22,342 bases of DNA, from the NCBI GenBank assembly GCA_945870465.1, contig CAMBSS010000060.1:1-22342 (forward strand), read 5' to 3'. Below are positions 1 to 8,709 of the stretch, piece after piece; positions within the stretch are counted from its first letter, which is position 1; every line of letters begins with the position of its first letter. Made by a program: the position numbers and the translations under genes. This DNA comes from Bordetella parapertussis. GTDB lineage: Bacteria > Pseudomonadota > Gammaproteobacteria > Burkholderiales > SG8-41. A model generated the notes under the pieces. It did no database searches, had not been told where the DNA came from, and saw only the letters and a list, made by a program, of their open reading frames with translations.

Positions 1-94
1 ATGGAAGTCGCGCCTTAACCCGCGCTTGAAGTAAAGCATTATTCAATCGGGACACACTTCTCTTCCAGACCCACGCCTCTCGCCTCACGGCAAT

Positions 95-1297
95 CTAGAT
101 AACTCCACGCGCCTTCAACGCCTGCCGGGCCACATCGTCGTACCCGAGCGCTGCCAGCACTTCAGCATTGTGCTCACCCAGCTTGGGACCAATCCACGTC
201 GTTGCTCCCGGCGTCGCCGACAATTTGGGCACGATGCCGGGCAACTTGACCGGCTTGCCGTCGGGCAGCTTGTGCTGCTCCAGCATACCGCGCGCAATGT
301 AATGAGCGTCTTTCACGATATCGGCAACGTCGAACACTTTACCGGATGGTACCTGTGCTTTTTCGAGCGCCGCGAGTACGTGATCGAGATCGTGCCGGCG
401 CGTCCAGTCGGCGATTGCGCCATCGAGTTCCGCAGTGCGCGGCACGCGCCCGGCGTTGGTGGCCAGCGTCGCATCGTCGGCGAGATCGGCACGCCCTATC
501 GCCGTCATCATGCGTTTGAAGATTGCATCGTTATTGGCGCCCACGATGACGAACTTGCCGTCGCGCGTCGGGTAGGTGTTCGACGGCACGATGCCGGGCA
601 GCGCGTTGCCGGCACGCTCGCGGACAAAACCCAGCACGTCGAATTCAGGCACCAGGCTTTCCATCATGCTGAACACCGCTTCATATAATGCAACGTCCAC
701 CACCTGCCCGCGCCCGCCATTCACGTTGCGGTGGTGCAGCGCCATCATGGCGCCGATCACGCCGTAGAGCGCCGCGATTGAATCGCCGATCGAAATGCCG
801 AGCCGCACCGGCGGACGGTCGGCATAACCGGTCACGTAGCGCATGCCGCCCATCGACTCGCCGATCACGCCGAAACCCGGCCGGTCGCGGTACGGTCCGG
901 TCTGGCCGTAGCCCGACAGCCGCACCATGATCAGGCGCGGATTGATTTTGGCGAGCGCATCGAAACCGAGGTTCCATTTTTCCAGTGCGCCGGGACGGAA
1001 GTTCTCGACCACGATATCCGCATCCGCGCACAGTTTGCGCACGATCTCCTGGCCTTCCGGCACCCGCATGTTGACGGTCACGGATTTCTTGTTGCGCGCC
1101 TGCACATACCACCACAACGACGTGCCTTCATACATCTTGCGCCATTGGCGGATCTGGTCGCCGCCGTCCGGCGATTCGACCTTGATCACTTCGGCGCCGA
1201 ACTCGGCGAGAATGCGGCTACAGAAGGGGCCGGCGATCAAGGTGCCGAGTTCGACGACCTTGATACCTTTTAATGGCGGTGCCGCGGTGTCGCTCAT
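95..1297 (-). CDS. CaiB/BaiF family (class III) CoA-transferase
   Basis: This 400-residue protein has the full length of class III CoA-transferases, which move CoA between carboxylic acids. Visible family features are the N-terminal block G-I-K-V-V-E-L-G with the A-G-P-F segment (about residues 11-25), V-I-K-V-E (37-41), the V-V-E-N-F-R-P-G block (96-103), and the G-D-S segment around Asp172, where the family places its catalytic aspartate. A G-R-G-Q-type block follows near residue 195. The start is the ATG at 1297. Only a weak ribosome-binding site is visible. It is divergent from the nuclease-like gene starting at 1345, with a 47-bp gap. The acyl substrate cannot be read from sequence. A second family member lies at 2282-3469 but is clearly a different paralogue. 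Confidence 0.93.
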   Translation of the reverse strand: MSDTAAPPLKGIKVVELGTLIAGPFCSRILAEFGAEVIKVESPDGGDQIRQWRKMYEGTSLWWYVQARNKKSVTVNMRVPEGQEIVRKLCADADIVVENFRPGALEKWNLGFDALAKINPRLIMVRLSGYGQTGPYRDRPGFGVIGESMGGMRYVTGYADRPPVRLGISIGDSIAALYGVIGAMMALHHRNVNGGRGQVVDVALYEAVFSMMESLVPEFDVLGFVRERAGNALPGIVPSNTYPTRDGKFVIVGANNDAIFKRMMTAIGRADLADDATLATNAGRVPRTAELDGAIADWTRRHDLDHVLAALEKAQVPSGKVFDVADIVKDAHYIARGMLEQHKLPDGKPVKLPGIVPKLSATPGATTWIGPKLGEHNAEVLAALGYDDVARQALKARGVI

Positions 1298-1344
1298 ATA
1301 ATCCGGGATTCGTTTTCGCTGCGTCGTTAATAGACTATTCTAAT

Positions 1345-1929
1345 ATGGCCAAGAAAGACTCGCTGTTCTCTTACTTGTCGCGCTCCCCGTGGTGGATCAG
1401 CGTGGCTGCCGGCGGCGCGATGTTCGCAATCGTGCGCCTGTTTCTGCCAGACATTGCGGGCGTCGCGGCGGCGCTGCCGTTCATTGGCATCGCCTGTTAC
1501 GCCGGCTGGCGCCAGCTGCAAACGCCGGGCGCGACCAATGTCGCCGAAACGCTGGGTAAAATACGCGGCATGCCGTGGGAGAATTTTTCGGCGGTCATCA
1601 GCGAAGCGTTCCGGCGCGACGGTTATGCCGTGACCGCAGTATTCAAGGGCGCGGTCGATTTCAAACTCGACAAGAACGGCCGCATTTCAATCGTGAGCTG
1701 CAAGCGCTGGAAAGTCGCGCAGACCGGCATCGGCCCTTTGCGCGAATTGCAGGACGAAAAAGACGCTTACGACGCGCGGGGATGTATCTATGTAGCGACC
1801 GGCGACTTCACCGCCAATGCGCGCGCCTACGCCACTGAAAAATCGATCACCCTGCTGCAGGACGTGCCCCTCGCCCAACTGGTAGCCCGCGTCGAGCGCG
1901 GCCAGCGCGGCTGGTTCCGCTTTCGCTGA
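1345..1929 (+). CDS. Membrane-anchored Mrr-like restriction-endonuclease-fold protein
   Basis: The protein has 194 residues from the ATG at 1345. The frame is open from 1273, but the upstream part overlaps the divergent gene and looks unlike protein. Residues 15-55 hold two hydrophobic segments (about 16-33 and 38-54), so the protein probably sits in the inner membrane with its C-terminal domain in the cytoplasm. Residues 75-180 resemble the Mrr/RE_Mrr nuclease fold: a helix starting M-P-W-E-N-F, then G-Y-A-V, Asp105 in V-D-F, and Cys119-Lys120 in V-S-C-K-R-W. This gives the D...(Q/S)xK arrangement, with Ser118 where Gln is usual. A late V-A-T-G-D-F-T-A-N-A-R segment also fits. No methyltransferase or specificity gene is nearby, so a standard restriction role is not supported. 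A DNA-processing role is an inference. No clear ribosome-binding site is visible. Confidence 0.75.
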   Translation: MAKKDSLFSYLSRSPWWISVAAGGAMFAIVRLFLPDIAGVAAALPFIGIACYAGWRQLQTPGATNVAETLGKIRGMPWENFSAVISEAFRRDGYAVTAVFKGAVDFKLDKNGRISIVSCKRWKVAQTGIGPLRELQDEKDAYDARGCIYVATGDFTANARAYATEKSITLLQDVPLAQLVARVERGQRGWFRFR

Positions 1930-1949
1930 ATGAAAAAACAATAATTCGT

Positions 1950-2081
1950 AACCGCCGATGAACGCAGATAAACGCCGATAAATTCAAAAACAACTGGCCA
2001 AAGAAGAATGCAAAAATAAGATTCAAATCCTTACCTCTGGTTTATTTTTCATCTGCGTTTATCTGTGTTCATCGGCGGCTA
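1950..2081. repeat. Inverted-repeat element, 10-nt-unit family, copy 1
   Basis: The left arm (1950-1982) and right arm (2050-2081) are near-complementary. Each contains three tandem degenerate copies of a 10-nt unit, CGCnGATrAA on the left and its complement on the right. The loop between them is AT-rich. Related arms occur at 4632-4770, 12484-12592 and 15376-15517. The element ends about 10 bp from the stop codon of the epimerase remnant at 2091. Confidence 0.8.
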
Positions 2082-2090
2082 AAACTTGCT

Positions 2091-2156
2091 CTAAACCAGC
2101 GCTTCAAGCACGTTCATCCCTACATACCCGGCGCCGCCGGTCACCAATATCGTCAT
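2091..2156 (-). pseudogene. N-terminal remnant of an NAD-dependent epimerase/dehydratase
   Basis: From the ATG at 2156 the minus strand encodes 21 residues beginning M-T-I-L-V-T-G-G-A-G-Y-V-G and then stops with TAG. This is the first beta strand and the G-x-x-G-x-x-G dinucleotide-binding loop that open SDR-type nucleotide-sugar epimerases/dehydratases, followed by the start of the first helix. The rest of the gene (about 280 residues) is missing: the frame ends next to the right arm of the repeat at 1950-2081. The likely reading is a gene truncated by insertion or deletion at the repeat. It is too short to be functional. The stretch 1930-2281 holds only this remnant and the repeat. Confidence 0.65.
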
Positions 2157-2281
2157 TCCGGAATACCCGCTCCAAATTTTCCGCATTCTAATATCGAAGC
2201 GCCTGCGGCAGCCCACGCGCAGGTGCGGAAAATACCGCAAACCGCCACACCATTTAGAATAGGCTTCCTCTCCGCGCACTC

Positions 2282-3469
2282 ATGGAAACTGTGATGAGCC
2301 ACACTGCAGGCGGCCCGCTGTCGGGCCTTAAAATTCTCGAGTTCGGCCAGATCGCCGCCGGGCCGTTCGCCGGCTCGCTGCTGGCCGACCTTGGCGCCGA
2401 TGTCGTCAAGGTCGAAAAGCCCGATGGCGGCGACGACATGCGACGCTGGCCGCCAATGAGCGCGGGCGATCACGGCCCCGAGTACAGCGAGAACTTCGCG
2501 TCGGTTAATCGGAATAAACGCAGCATCGCGGTCGATTTAAAGGACGCAGCGCAGGTCGCGCAACTCAAGAAGCTGTGCGAACAGGCCGACGCCATCGTCG
2601 AGAATTTCCGGCCCGGCGTGCTCGACCGGCTGGGGCTCGGCTATAAGACGCTGAGTGCTGCTTCGCCCAAACTCGTTTACTGCTCGATCAACGGTTATGG
2701 CCACACCGGGCCCTACGCTTCGAAAGGCGCGTTCGACGCTACCGTGCAAGGCATGAGCGGACTGATGAGCGTGACCGGCGAAGCCGGCGGCCCGCCGGTG
2801 AAATCGGGCGTGCCGGTCGGGGATTTTGGCGCCGGACTCTATGGCGCCTTCTGCATTACCGCGGCGATATTGCAGGCGAAACAGACCGGCCGCGGCGCTT
2901 TCATCGATTGCTCCATGCTCGCCGGCCTGCTGGGCATCGCAGCACTGCAAACCAGCGAATATTTCGGCACTGGCCAGACACCGCGCCGCCTCGGTTCCGC
3001 GCACCCGCGCTCTGCGCCGTATCAGGGTTTTCAGGCAAGCGACGCCCCTTTCATGATCGCCGCCGGCAACGACAAGCTATGGCTCGACGTATGCGACGCG
3101 GCCGGCCTGCCGCAGCTGAAAACCGATCCGCGTTTTGCGACGAATACGCTGCGCGCCAAAAACCAGAAAGAGCTTGAGCAAATGCTGCAGCCGGTATTTT
3201 CCACGCGCACCAAGGCTGAGTGGCTTGCCGAATTCGACAAACGCGGCGTGCCCTGTGCGCCAATCAACACCTATCCCGAAATCCTCAACGATCCGCACGT
3301 GCAGTTCAACAAGCTCGTGCGCGACATGACACTGCCCAACGGCAAGAAAACCAAAACCGTCGCCTTTCCGATGAAAATCTCGGGCTACGAGTTCAGCGTC
3401 TACCGCAATCCGCCGGAACTGGGCGAGCACAACGAAGAGGTCTACGCCGAGTGGCTGGCCGGCAAGTAA
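2282..3469 (+). CDS. CaiB/BaiF family (class III) CoA-transferase
   Basis: This is a 395-residue class III CoA-transferase. It shows L-K-I-L-E-F-G followed by A-A-G-P-F-A (about residues 16-30), V-V-K-V-E-K-P (41-47), the I-V-E-N-F-R-P-G block (105-112), and a G-D-F-G-A-G segment with candidate catalytic Asp181. The start is ATG 2282 or the in-frame ATG at 2294, which gives the more family-like beginning M-S-H-T. Neither has a strong ribosome-binding site, so the choice is open. The Bug protein gene at 3623 follows on the same strand after 153 bp. CoA-transferase plus Bug protein suggests uptake and CoA activation of an organic acid, but the substrate is unknown. Confidence 0.93.
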   Translation: METVMSHTAGGPLSGLKILEFGQIAAGPFAGSLLADLGADVVKVEKPDGGDDMRRWPPMSAGDHGPEYSENFASVNRNKRSIAVDLKDAAQVAQLKKLCEQADAIVENFRPGVLDRLGLGYKTLSAASPKLVYCSINGYGHTGPYASKGAFDATVQGMSGLMSVTGEAGGPPVKSGVPVGDFGAGLYGAFCITAAILQAKQTGRGAFIDCSMLAGLLGIAALQTSEYFGTGQTPRRLGSAHPRSAPYQGFQASDAPFMIAAGNDKLWLDVCDAAGLPQLKTDPRFATNTLRAKNQKELEQMLQPVFSTRTKAEWLAEFDKRGVPCAPINTYPEILNDPHVQFNKLVRDMTLPNGKKTKTVAFPMKISGYEFSVYRNPPELGEHNEEVYAEWLAGK

Positions 3470-3622
3470 TTTCACGACAACAACCATGGCACGCATGGAT
3501 ACATCCGGCCCGCCTCCGTTGTTGACGCCCTCCGGCACGCACAGTAGAGTCGGCAACAGGTCGACCGTCGCGCAGGCGTGCTGCGAAATCGCAGGAACCA
3601 ATCAGGCAAGGGGATACAGGCC

Positions 3623-4594
3623 ATGAACAGATGTCTCTTCAGAACAGCGGCCGCGCTTTGCGCCGCATGCATGCTCGTTACGGCATCTGCATCCGCCGCT
3701 TACCCCGATCGCCCGGTGCGCGTCGTCGCGCCCTACGCTCCCGGCGGCGGGGTCGACTTTACTTCACGCGTCGTGACGCAGAAGCTGGCCGCGGCACTCG
3801 GCCAGACTTTCGTGATCGATAACCGCTCGGGCGCCGCCAGCATCATCGGCACGCAGATCGTCGCCGCCGCGCAACCCGACGGCTATACGCTGTTGTGGAC
3901 GGACAACGCGTTCAACGTCAATCCGCTCGTTTTCAAAGACGCCAAATACGATGCGCTGAAGGATTTCGAAATCATCGCGCAAATCGGCTCGGCGCCGCAG
4001 ACGCTGGTAGCCGCGCTGGCGACACCGGCCGGCAACCTGCGCGAACTGCTCGCGCTGCCGCGCACGCAGACCGCCGCTTACGCGATAGGGACGAGCGGCC
4101 TCGCCAGCGTGCCGCATTTCACGTACGAACGGCTGCGCATGCAAACCGGCCTCACGCTCAACCACGTACCCTACAAAGGCAGCGGCGCGGCGCTTGCCGA
4201 CCTCATCGCCGGACAGATCCAGCTCGCCATGAACTCAGCGGCGCCGTGCATCCCGCTCGTGCAGTCCAATCGCATCAAGGGCCTCGGCGTGGCGGCGAAG
4301 GCGCGGCTGCGCCAGTTGCCCGATATGCCGACCTTCAACGAATCGGGATTGAAGGACTTCACCGCCGCCGCGTGGTACGGCGTTTTCGCGCCGAAGGGAA
4401 CACCGCCTGCAATCATCGATCTTCTCCACCGTGAGCTGCGCAAAGCGCTGGCGAGTCCAGAAATTGCCGAGCGTTTCGCCGCCCAGGCGCTGGAAATCGC
4501 GCAGGACTCGCGTGAAGACTACCGGCGGCAACTCGCGGCCGAAATCGAGCGCTGGAAACTCGTCATCAAGCAGACCGGACTCAAGCTCGAGTAG
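3623..4594 (+). CDS. Bug/TctC-family tripartite tricarboxylate transporter substrate-binding protein
   Basis: This is a 323-residue periplasmic binding protein. Bug proteins capture small carboxylates and related solutes for TctAB-type membrane permeases. A signal peptide covers about residues 1-25, with cleavage near A-S-A-A before Y-P-D-R-P. Family marks are A-P-G-G-G-V-D-F, the D-N-R-S-G-A segment, A-A-Q-P-D-G-Y-T-L-L, V-P-Y-K-G-S-G and W-Y-G-V-F-A-P-K-G-T-P. The start chosen is ATG 3623, preceded by AAGGGG, because the longer frame from 3578 would put residues in front of the signal peptide. No TctA or TctB gene is in the window, so it is an orphan receptor here. It follows a CoA-transferase gene on the same strand. 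Confidence 0.95.
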   Translation: MNRCLFRTAAALCAACMLVTASASAAYPDRPVRVVAPYAPGGGVDFTSRVVTQKLAAALGQTFVIDNRSGAASIIGTQIVAAAQPDGYTLLWTDNAFNVNPLVFKDAKYDALKDFEIIAQIGSAPQTLVAALATPAGNLRELLALPRTQTAAYAIGTSGLASVPHFTYERLRMQTGLTLNHVPYKGSGAALADLIAGQIQLAMNSAAPCIPLVQSNRIKGLGVAAKARLRQLPDMPTFNESGLKDFTAAAWYGVFAPKGTPPAIIDLLHRELRKALASPEIAERFAAQALEIAQDSREDYRRQLAAEIERWKLVIKQTGLKLE

Positions 4595-4631
4595 CCGGCA
4601 CGCGTCGCCCGAAGAACTGTAGAAGTGGTCG

Positions 4632-4770
4632 CAAAAACAGTTTGTAGCCGCAGATAAACGCGGATGAACGCAGATACGTTCAAAGGATTAAACGTCGACT
4701 AGATGGCCGCCATGGATTTCTATCTGCGTGTACCTGCGTTTATCTGTGGCTGATTATCGTTTTTGTATTT
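4632..4770. repeat. MITE-like inverted-repeat element, 10-nt-unit family, copy 2
   Basis: The left arm (about 4632-4681) begins CAAAAACAG and continues into GCCGCAGATAAACGCGGAT. The right arm (about 4720-4770) is its imperfect complement, ending with TCGTTTTTGTATTTT. The arms contain tandem copies of a 10-nt unit. The copy at 15376-15517 matches it through both arms and through much of the centre (TTAAACGT and CTAGA blocks), which is more than shared arms alone. It lies between two convergent Bug genes and ends 17 bp from the stop of the next one, so it could also act as a two-way transcription stop. Confidence 0.82.
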
Positions 4771-4786
4771 TCGATATGACGTCCAG

Positions 4787-5755
4787 TCAGTCGGCGTGCA
4801 GCCCGGTCGCCTTTACGACTTTCGCCCACCGCTCGATGTCGCGCGCGAGAAACGCGACAAACTCCTCGGGCGACGACTTCAGCGGCTCGATACCGTCGCC
4901 CGCAAAGCGGGCGCGCGTTTCAGGCTCGTCGAGTATCTTTGCCGCCTCTTCGCTGAGCCGCGTGACGATGACGCGCGGCGTGCCGGCAGGCGCGAGCAAA
5001 CCGTACCACGTCGAAAAATCGTATTCGCGCACACCGCTCTCCGCTATCGTCGGCAACTCCGGCATCGCGGCAAGACGCCGCGCGCTGCTCGACGCGAGCG
5101 CACGCACGCGCGCCGCCCTGACGTGCGGCAGCGCGAGCGACACGGTGGCGAACATCACCGGCACCTGCCCGCTGATCACGTCGGTAAACGCAAGTCCGGA
5201 GCCGCGGTAAGGCACGTGCACGAGATCGATGCGCGTCAGAATCTTGAATTGTTCCGCGGCCATGAACGGACCGCTGCCCGCGCCGCCGGATGCATAGGAT
5301 ATGGAACCCGGACGACTGCGTGCGAGCGCAACGAGCTCGCCGATATTCTTTACCGGCAGCGACGGATGCACGACCACGATATAAGGCTGCACACCCACCA
5401 GCGCGATCGGCGCAAATTCCTTCACCGCGTCGTACGGCAAGCGCCGGTAATAGCTCGCGTTGAAGGAGAGGCTCACGTGCGTAAGCAGCAGCGTGTGCCC
5501 GTCTGCCGGCGATTTCGCGACGATATCAGTGCCCAGCGTCGTCCCCGCCCCGCCCTTGTTGTCGACCACGAACGACTGCCCGAACGCCTTCGAAAATTTC
5601 TGCGCGAACACCCGGCCGATCAGATCGGTCCCGCCGCCGGGCGCGGCCGGAACGATGATGCGCACTGACTTGATCGGATACTGCTGCGCGTATGCGATTG
5701 CGCCGGCGGCAAACGCAAGAAACAGGCTACCGATGCGGATGAGGCTCGCAACCAT
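4787..5755 (-). CDS. Bug/TctC-family substrate-binding protein (second gene of a tandem pair)
   Basis: This is a 322-residue Bug protein with signal peptide residues 1-23 (cleavage near A-Y-A before Q-Q-Y-P-I-K). It has A-A-P-G-G-G-T-D-L-I-G-R, D-N-K-G-G-A-G-T-T-L-G, P-A-D-G-H-T-L-L, V-P-Y-R-G-S-G and W-Y-G-L-L-A-P-A-G-T-P. Its ATG at 5755 lies 5 bp after the stop codon of the upstream Bug gene. It has no good ribosome-binding site of its own, so translational coupling is likely. The pair shows clear divergence, so this is not a recent duplication. The ligand is unknown. Confidence 0.95.
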   Translation of the reverse strand: MVASLIRIGSLFLAFAAGAIAYAQQYPIKSVRIIVPAAPGGGTDLIGRVFAQKFSKAFGQSFVVDNKGGAGTTLGTDIVAKSPADGHTLLLTHVSLSFNASYYRRLPYDAVKEFAPIALVGVQPYIVVVHPSLPVKNIGELVALARSRPGSISYASGGAGSGPFMAAEQFKILTRIDLVHVPYRGSGLAFTDVISGQVPVMFATVSLALPHVRAARVRALASSSARRLAAMPELPTIAESGVREYDFSTWYGLLAPAGTPRVIVTRLSEEAAKILDEPETRARFAGDGIEPLKSSPEEFVAFLARDIERWAKVVKATGLHAD

Positions 5756-5760
5756 CGCTA

Positions 5761-6732
5761 TTACTCAGGACTGATGCCCGCCTGCTTCGCCACCCGCTGC
5801 CACTTTTCGATCTCGGTTTTGATAAAGGCCGCGTGCTGCTCGGGCGAGTTGCCGATGGGATCGGCGCCGCGCTCCAGCAGGTCCTTGCGGATCGCCGGGT
5901 CGTTCAGCACCTTCACCAGCGTGCCGTTCAGCTTGTCCACTATCAGACGCGGCAGGCCGGCGGGGCCTATCCAGCTGAACCCGCTGCTGACCACGAAGCC
6001 CGGCACGCCGGCTTCCTGCATCGTCGGCACGTCCGGCACTGTGGGCGAACGCGACTCGCCGCATTGCGCGATCATGCGCAGCCGCCCCGCGCGGACGTTC
6101 GAAATCACCACCGGGATGCTCGCGATCGTCATCTGCACGTGACCGGCGATGGCGTCCACCGTGGCGGGCGCGACACCTTTGTAGGGCACGTGCACGAGTT
6201 TGATATTGGCCTGCGAGTTCAGCAGTTCGCCCGCCAGATGCGCAACCGTGCCGGGCCCCGCGCTCGAGAAAAATATCTGCCCCGGCCGCGCGCGTGCCAG
6301 CGCGATCAGCTCCTTGACGTTTTTCACGGGGAGCGATGGATGCACCACCACTGCGGCCGGGATGTCTACGACGAGGCCGAGCGGCGTAAAGTCCCGCGCC
6401 GTGTCGTACGGCAGATTCCTGATCAGCGCCGGATTGAAAAAGAAACTCGCCGCAACTATCGCCGTCGTGTAGCCGTCGGGTGGACTCTTGGCCGTCATGT
6501 CGGCGCCTATCACCCCGCCCGCGCCCGCCCGGTAGTCGAGCACGAACTGCTGGCCGACCAGCTCGCCCATCTTCGGCGCAATGACGCGAAACACGATGTC
6601 GCTGTTACCGCCGGGTGCTGCCGGATTGATGACACGGATCGGCTTGCTGGGGTAAGTCTGTGCTGCGGCAGGCGTTGCCAACACGAGCAGCGCAACGAAC
6701 CCGCTCGCCGCGACGACGCAAACATTCAGCAT
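5761..6732 (-). CDS. Bug/TctC-family substrate-binding protein (first gene of a tandem pair)
   Basis: This is a 323-residue Bug protein. The start is the ATG at 6732, because a strong ribosome-binding site GAGGAG (6739-6744) lies 6 nt upstream and the signal peptide begins there (residues 1-24, cleavage after A-A-A before Q-T-Y-P-S-K-P). The open frame continues to 6978 but would overlap the divergent ThDP-enzyme gene. Family segments include A-P-G-G-N-S-D, D-Y-R-A-G-A-G-G-V-I-G, P-P-D-G-Y-T, V-P-Y-K-G-V-A and I-G-P-A-G-L-P. Position 1 of this last block departs from the usual W-Y-G-x-x-A-P. It is divergent from the ThDP enzyme across a 179-bp intergenic region. Confidence 0.95.
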   Translation of the reverse strand: MLNVCVVAASGFVALLVLATPAAAQTYPSKPIRVINPAAPGGNSDIVFRVIAPKMGELVGQQFVLDYRAGAGGVIGADMTAKSPPDGYTTAIVAASFFFNPALIRNLPYDTARDFTPLGLVVDIPAAVVVHPSLPVKNVKELIALARARPGQIFFSSAGPGTVAHLAGELLNSQANIKLVHVPYKGVAPATVDAIAGHVQMTIASIPVVISNVRAGRLRMIAQCGESRSPTVPDVPTMQEAGVPGFVVSSGFSWIGPAGLPRLIVDKLNGTLVKVLNDPAIRKDLLERGADPIGNSPEQHAAFIKTEIEKWQRVAKQAGISPE

Positions 6733-6911
6733 GAACTTCTCCTCGCATGGCGGCGCATCCCGTGACGGCCGGCGCGCTCTATTTGGTTTGACCAGGCACA
6801 GTATATCGCGGCGCCACTGTGCGCAGCCGCGGCAAACGCTACAATACGCACTTCGGCCGGCCACCTGCCTCCGCCGCGCTGCCAGAACAACAAAGCCACG
6901 AGGATTTTTTG

Positions 6912-8708
6912 ATGAAACCTGCTGATTCCACGCTAAACCGCACTGGTGGACAACCTCCGAACGATCAGCGACAAGCAAGTAGCAGCATCGCGTCGGTTGC
7001 CGTCCCGCCTGCGCCGGCGCATCCCCAAGGGGCCCCTGCTTCGCGCTCCGGCGGTCAACTCATAGTCGACGCGCTCAAAGTGCACGGTGTCGACATGGCT
7101 TTCGGCGTTCCGGGTGAAAGCTATCTTTCGGTGCTCGACGCGTTGTATGAATCGCGCGATGACATCAAGTTCGTGACCTGCCGCCAGGAAGGCGGCGCCT
7201 CCAACATGGCGGAAGCCTATGGCAAGCTCACCGGGCGTCCCGGCATCTGTTTCGTCACGCGCGGTCCCGGCGCGACCAACGCCAGTATCGGCATTCACAC
7301 CGCATTCCAGGATTCGACTCCGCTGATACTGTTCATCGGCCAGATCGACAGCGAGTACACCGAACGCGAATCGTTCCAGGAAATCGACTACCGCCGCATG
7401 TACGGGCAGATGGCGAAGTGGGTCGCGCAGATCGACCGCGCCGACCGCGTGCCTGAAATGGTCAGCCACGCTTTTCATCTCGCCGTGTCCGGCCGTCCCG
7501 GCCCCGTGGTGCTGGCACTGCCGGAAGACATGCAGACGGCAATGGCGAGTGTCCCCGATACCGCGCGCTATCAACGCGTCGCAGCACACCCGGGCGCTGA
7601 CGACATGCTGAAGCTGCGCGACATGCTCGCGCACGCGCAGCGTCCTTTCGTCATGGTCGGCGGCGGCGGCTGGAATAAAAAAGCCGGCGACGACATGCAG
7701 GCTTTCGCCGAAGCCAATGCGCTGCCGGTGGCCTGCACTTACCGCTGTCAGGATCTGTTCGACAACCGCCATCCGAATTACGTCGGCGACGTCGCTGTGG
7801 GCATGAACCCCGCGATGGAACAGCGCATCCGCAACGCCGACTTGCTGGTCGCGGTGGGCCCGCGCCTCGGCGAATGGACGACGATCAATTACACGCTGAT
7901 CGATATTCCGCGGCCGAAACAGAAATTCGTCCACATCCACACCGGCGTCGAAGAACTCGGCCGCGTCTATCAGGCCGATCTGTTGATCAACTCGGGCATG
8001 CCCGAGTTCACCGCCGCGCTACGCGCGCTGGCGCCGGTAAAAGCGTCGTGGGCAGATGCGACCAAAACCGCGCGCGCTGAATACGAGGCGTGGCAAAAAC
8101 CGGTCAATGTGCCGGGCACGCTCAATATGAGCGAAATAATCCTCTACCTGCGCAAACGTCTGCCACCGGAATCCATACTCACCAACGGCGCCGGCAATTT
8201 CACGTTGTGGCCGCACCGCTTCTATCAGTACACCGGCTTTCGCACGCAACTGGGGCCGACCAGCGGTGCCATGGGCTACGGCGTCCCGGCGGGTGTCGCC
8301 GCCAAGCTCGTGCATCCGGACCGCCCGGTCATTACGTTCGCGGGCGACGGCGACTTCCTGATGAACGGCCAGGAACTGGCGACCGCCGCGCAATACGGCG
8401 CGAAAGTGATTTTCCTCGTCATCAACAACGGCACTTACGGCACCATACGCATGCACCAGGAAAAGCACTATCCCGGGCGCGTCAGTGGTACCACCCTCGT
8501 CAATCCGGATTTCGCGGCGCTCGCACGCGCTTACGGACTGCACGGTGAAATCGTCGAGAAGACCGCCGACTTCGAAGCCGCATTCGAACGCGCGTGGAAC
8601 GCCAAGACCGCTGCACTACTCGAACTGCGCATCGACCAGGATGCCATCTCGCCGCGCACCACTCTCTCTGCGATTCGCGCAGAGGCGTTCAAAAATCAAA
8701 AATCCTGA
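6912..8708 (+). CDS. Acetolactate synthase-like thiamine-diphosphate-dependent enzyme
   Basis: This is a 598-residue ThDP enzyme of the acetolactate synthase large-subunit type. The start chosen is ATG 6912, preceded by GAGG with 8-nt spacing. Residues 1-46 are a low-complexity Ala/Pro/Ser-rich extension before the N-terminal Pyr domain. The catalytic glutamate is Glu93 in C-R-Q-E-G-G-A-S-N-M-A. The central domain follows, with V-G-G-G-G-W-N-K-K. The C-terminal PP domain carries the ThDP/Mg motif G-D-G-D-F-L-M-N (near residue 478) ending in V-I-N-N-G-T-Y-G. No small regulatory subunit gene lies next to it, so a catabolic 2-oxoacid lyase or ligase role is more likely than valine/isoleucine synthesis. 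That is inference. Other members (glyoxylate carboligase, sulfoacetaldehyde acetyltransferase) cannot be excluded. Confidence 0.9.
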   Translation: MKPADSTLNRTGGQPPNDQRQASSSIASVAVPPAPAHPQGAPASRSGGQLIVDALKVHGVDMAFGVPGESYLSVLDALYESRDDIKFVTCRQEGGASNMAEAYGKLTGRPGICFVTRGPGATNASIGIHTAFQDSTPLILFIGQIDSEYTERESFQEIDYRRMYGQMAKWVAQIDRADRVPEMVSHAFHLAVSGRPGPVVLALPEDMQTAMASVPDTARYQRVAAHPGADDMLKLRDMLAHAQRPFVMVGGGGWNKKAGDDMQAFAEANALPVACTYRCQDLFDNRHPNYVGDVAVGMNPAMEQRIRNADLLVAVGPRLGEWTTINYTLIDIPRPKQKFVHIHTGVEELGRVYQADLLINSGMPEFTAALRALAPVKASWADATKTARAEYEAWQKPVNVPGTLNMSEIILYLRKRLPPESILTNGAGNFTLWPHRFYQYTGFRTQLGPTSGAMGYGVPAGVAAKLVHPDRPVITFAGDGDFLMNGQELATAAQYGAKVIFLVINNGTYGTIRMHQEKHYPGRVSGTTLVNPDFAALARAYGLHGEIVEKTADFEAAFERAWNAKTAALLELRIDQDAISPRTTLSAIRAEAFKNQKS

Positions 8709-8709
8709 A

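Noticed and set aside
1..94. The end of a gene entering from the left
   Set aside because: Only a few codons before a TAA are visible and nothing recognisable is encoded on either strand.
6788..6845. A promoter for the ThDP enzyme (TTGACC at 6788 and TACAAT at 6840)
   Set aside because: The two boxes are far too widely spaced to work together, and neither has a partner at 16-18 bp.
6733..6978. An N-terminal extension of the Bug gene at 5761-6732
   Set aside because: It precedes a strong ribosome-binding site and signal peptide, and would overlap the divergent ThDP-enzyme gene.
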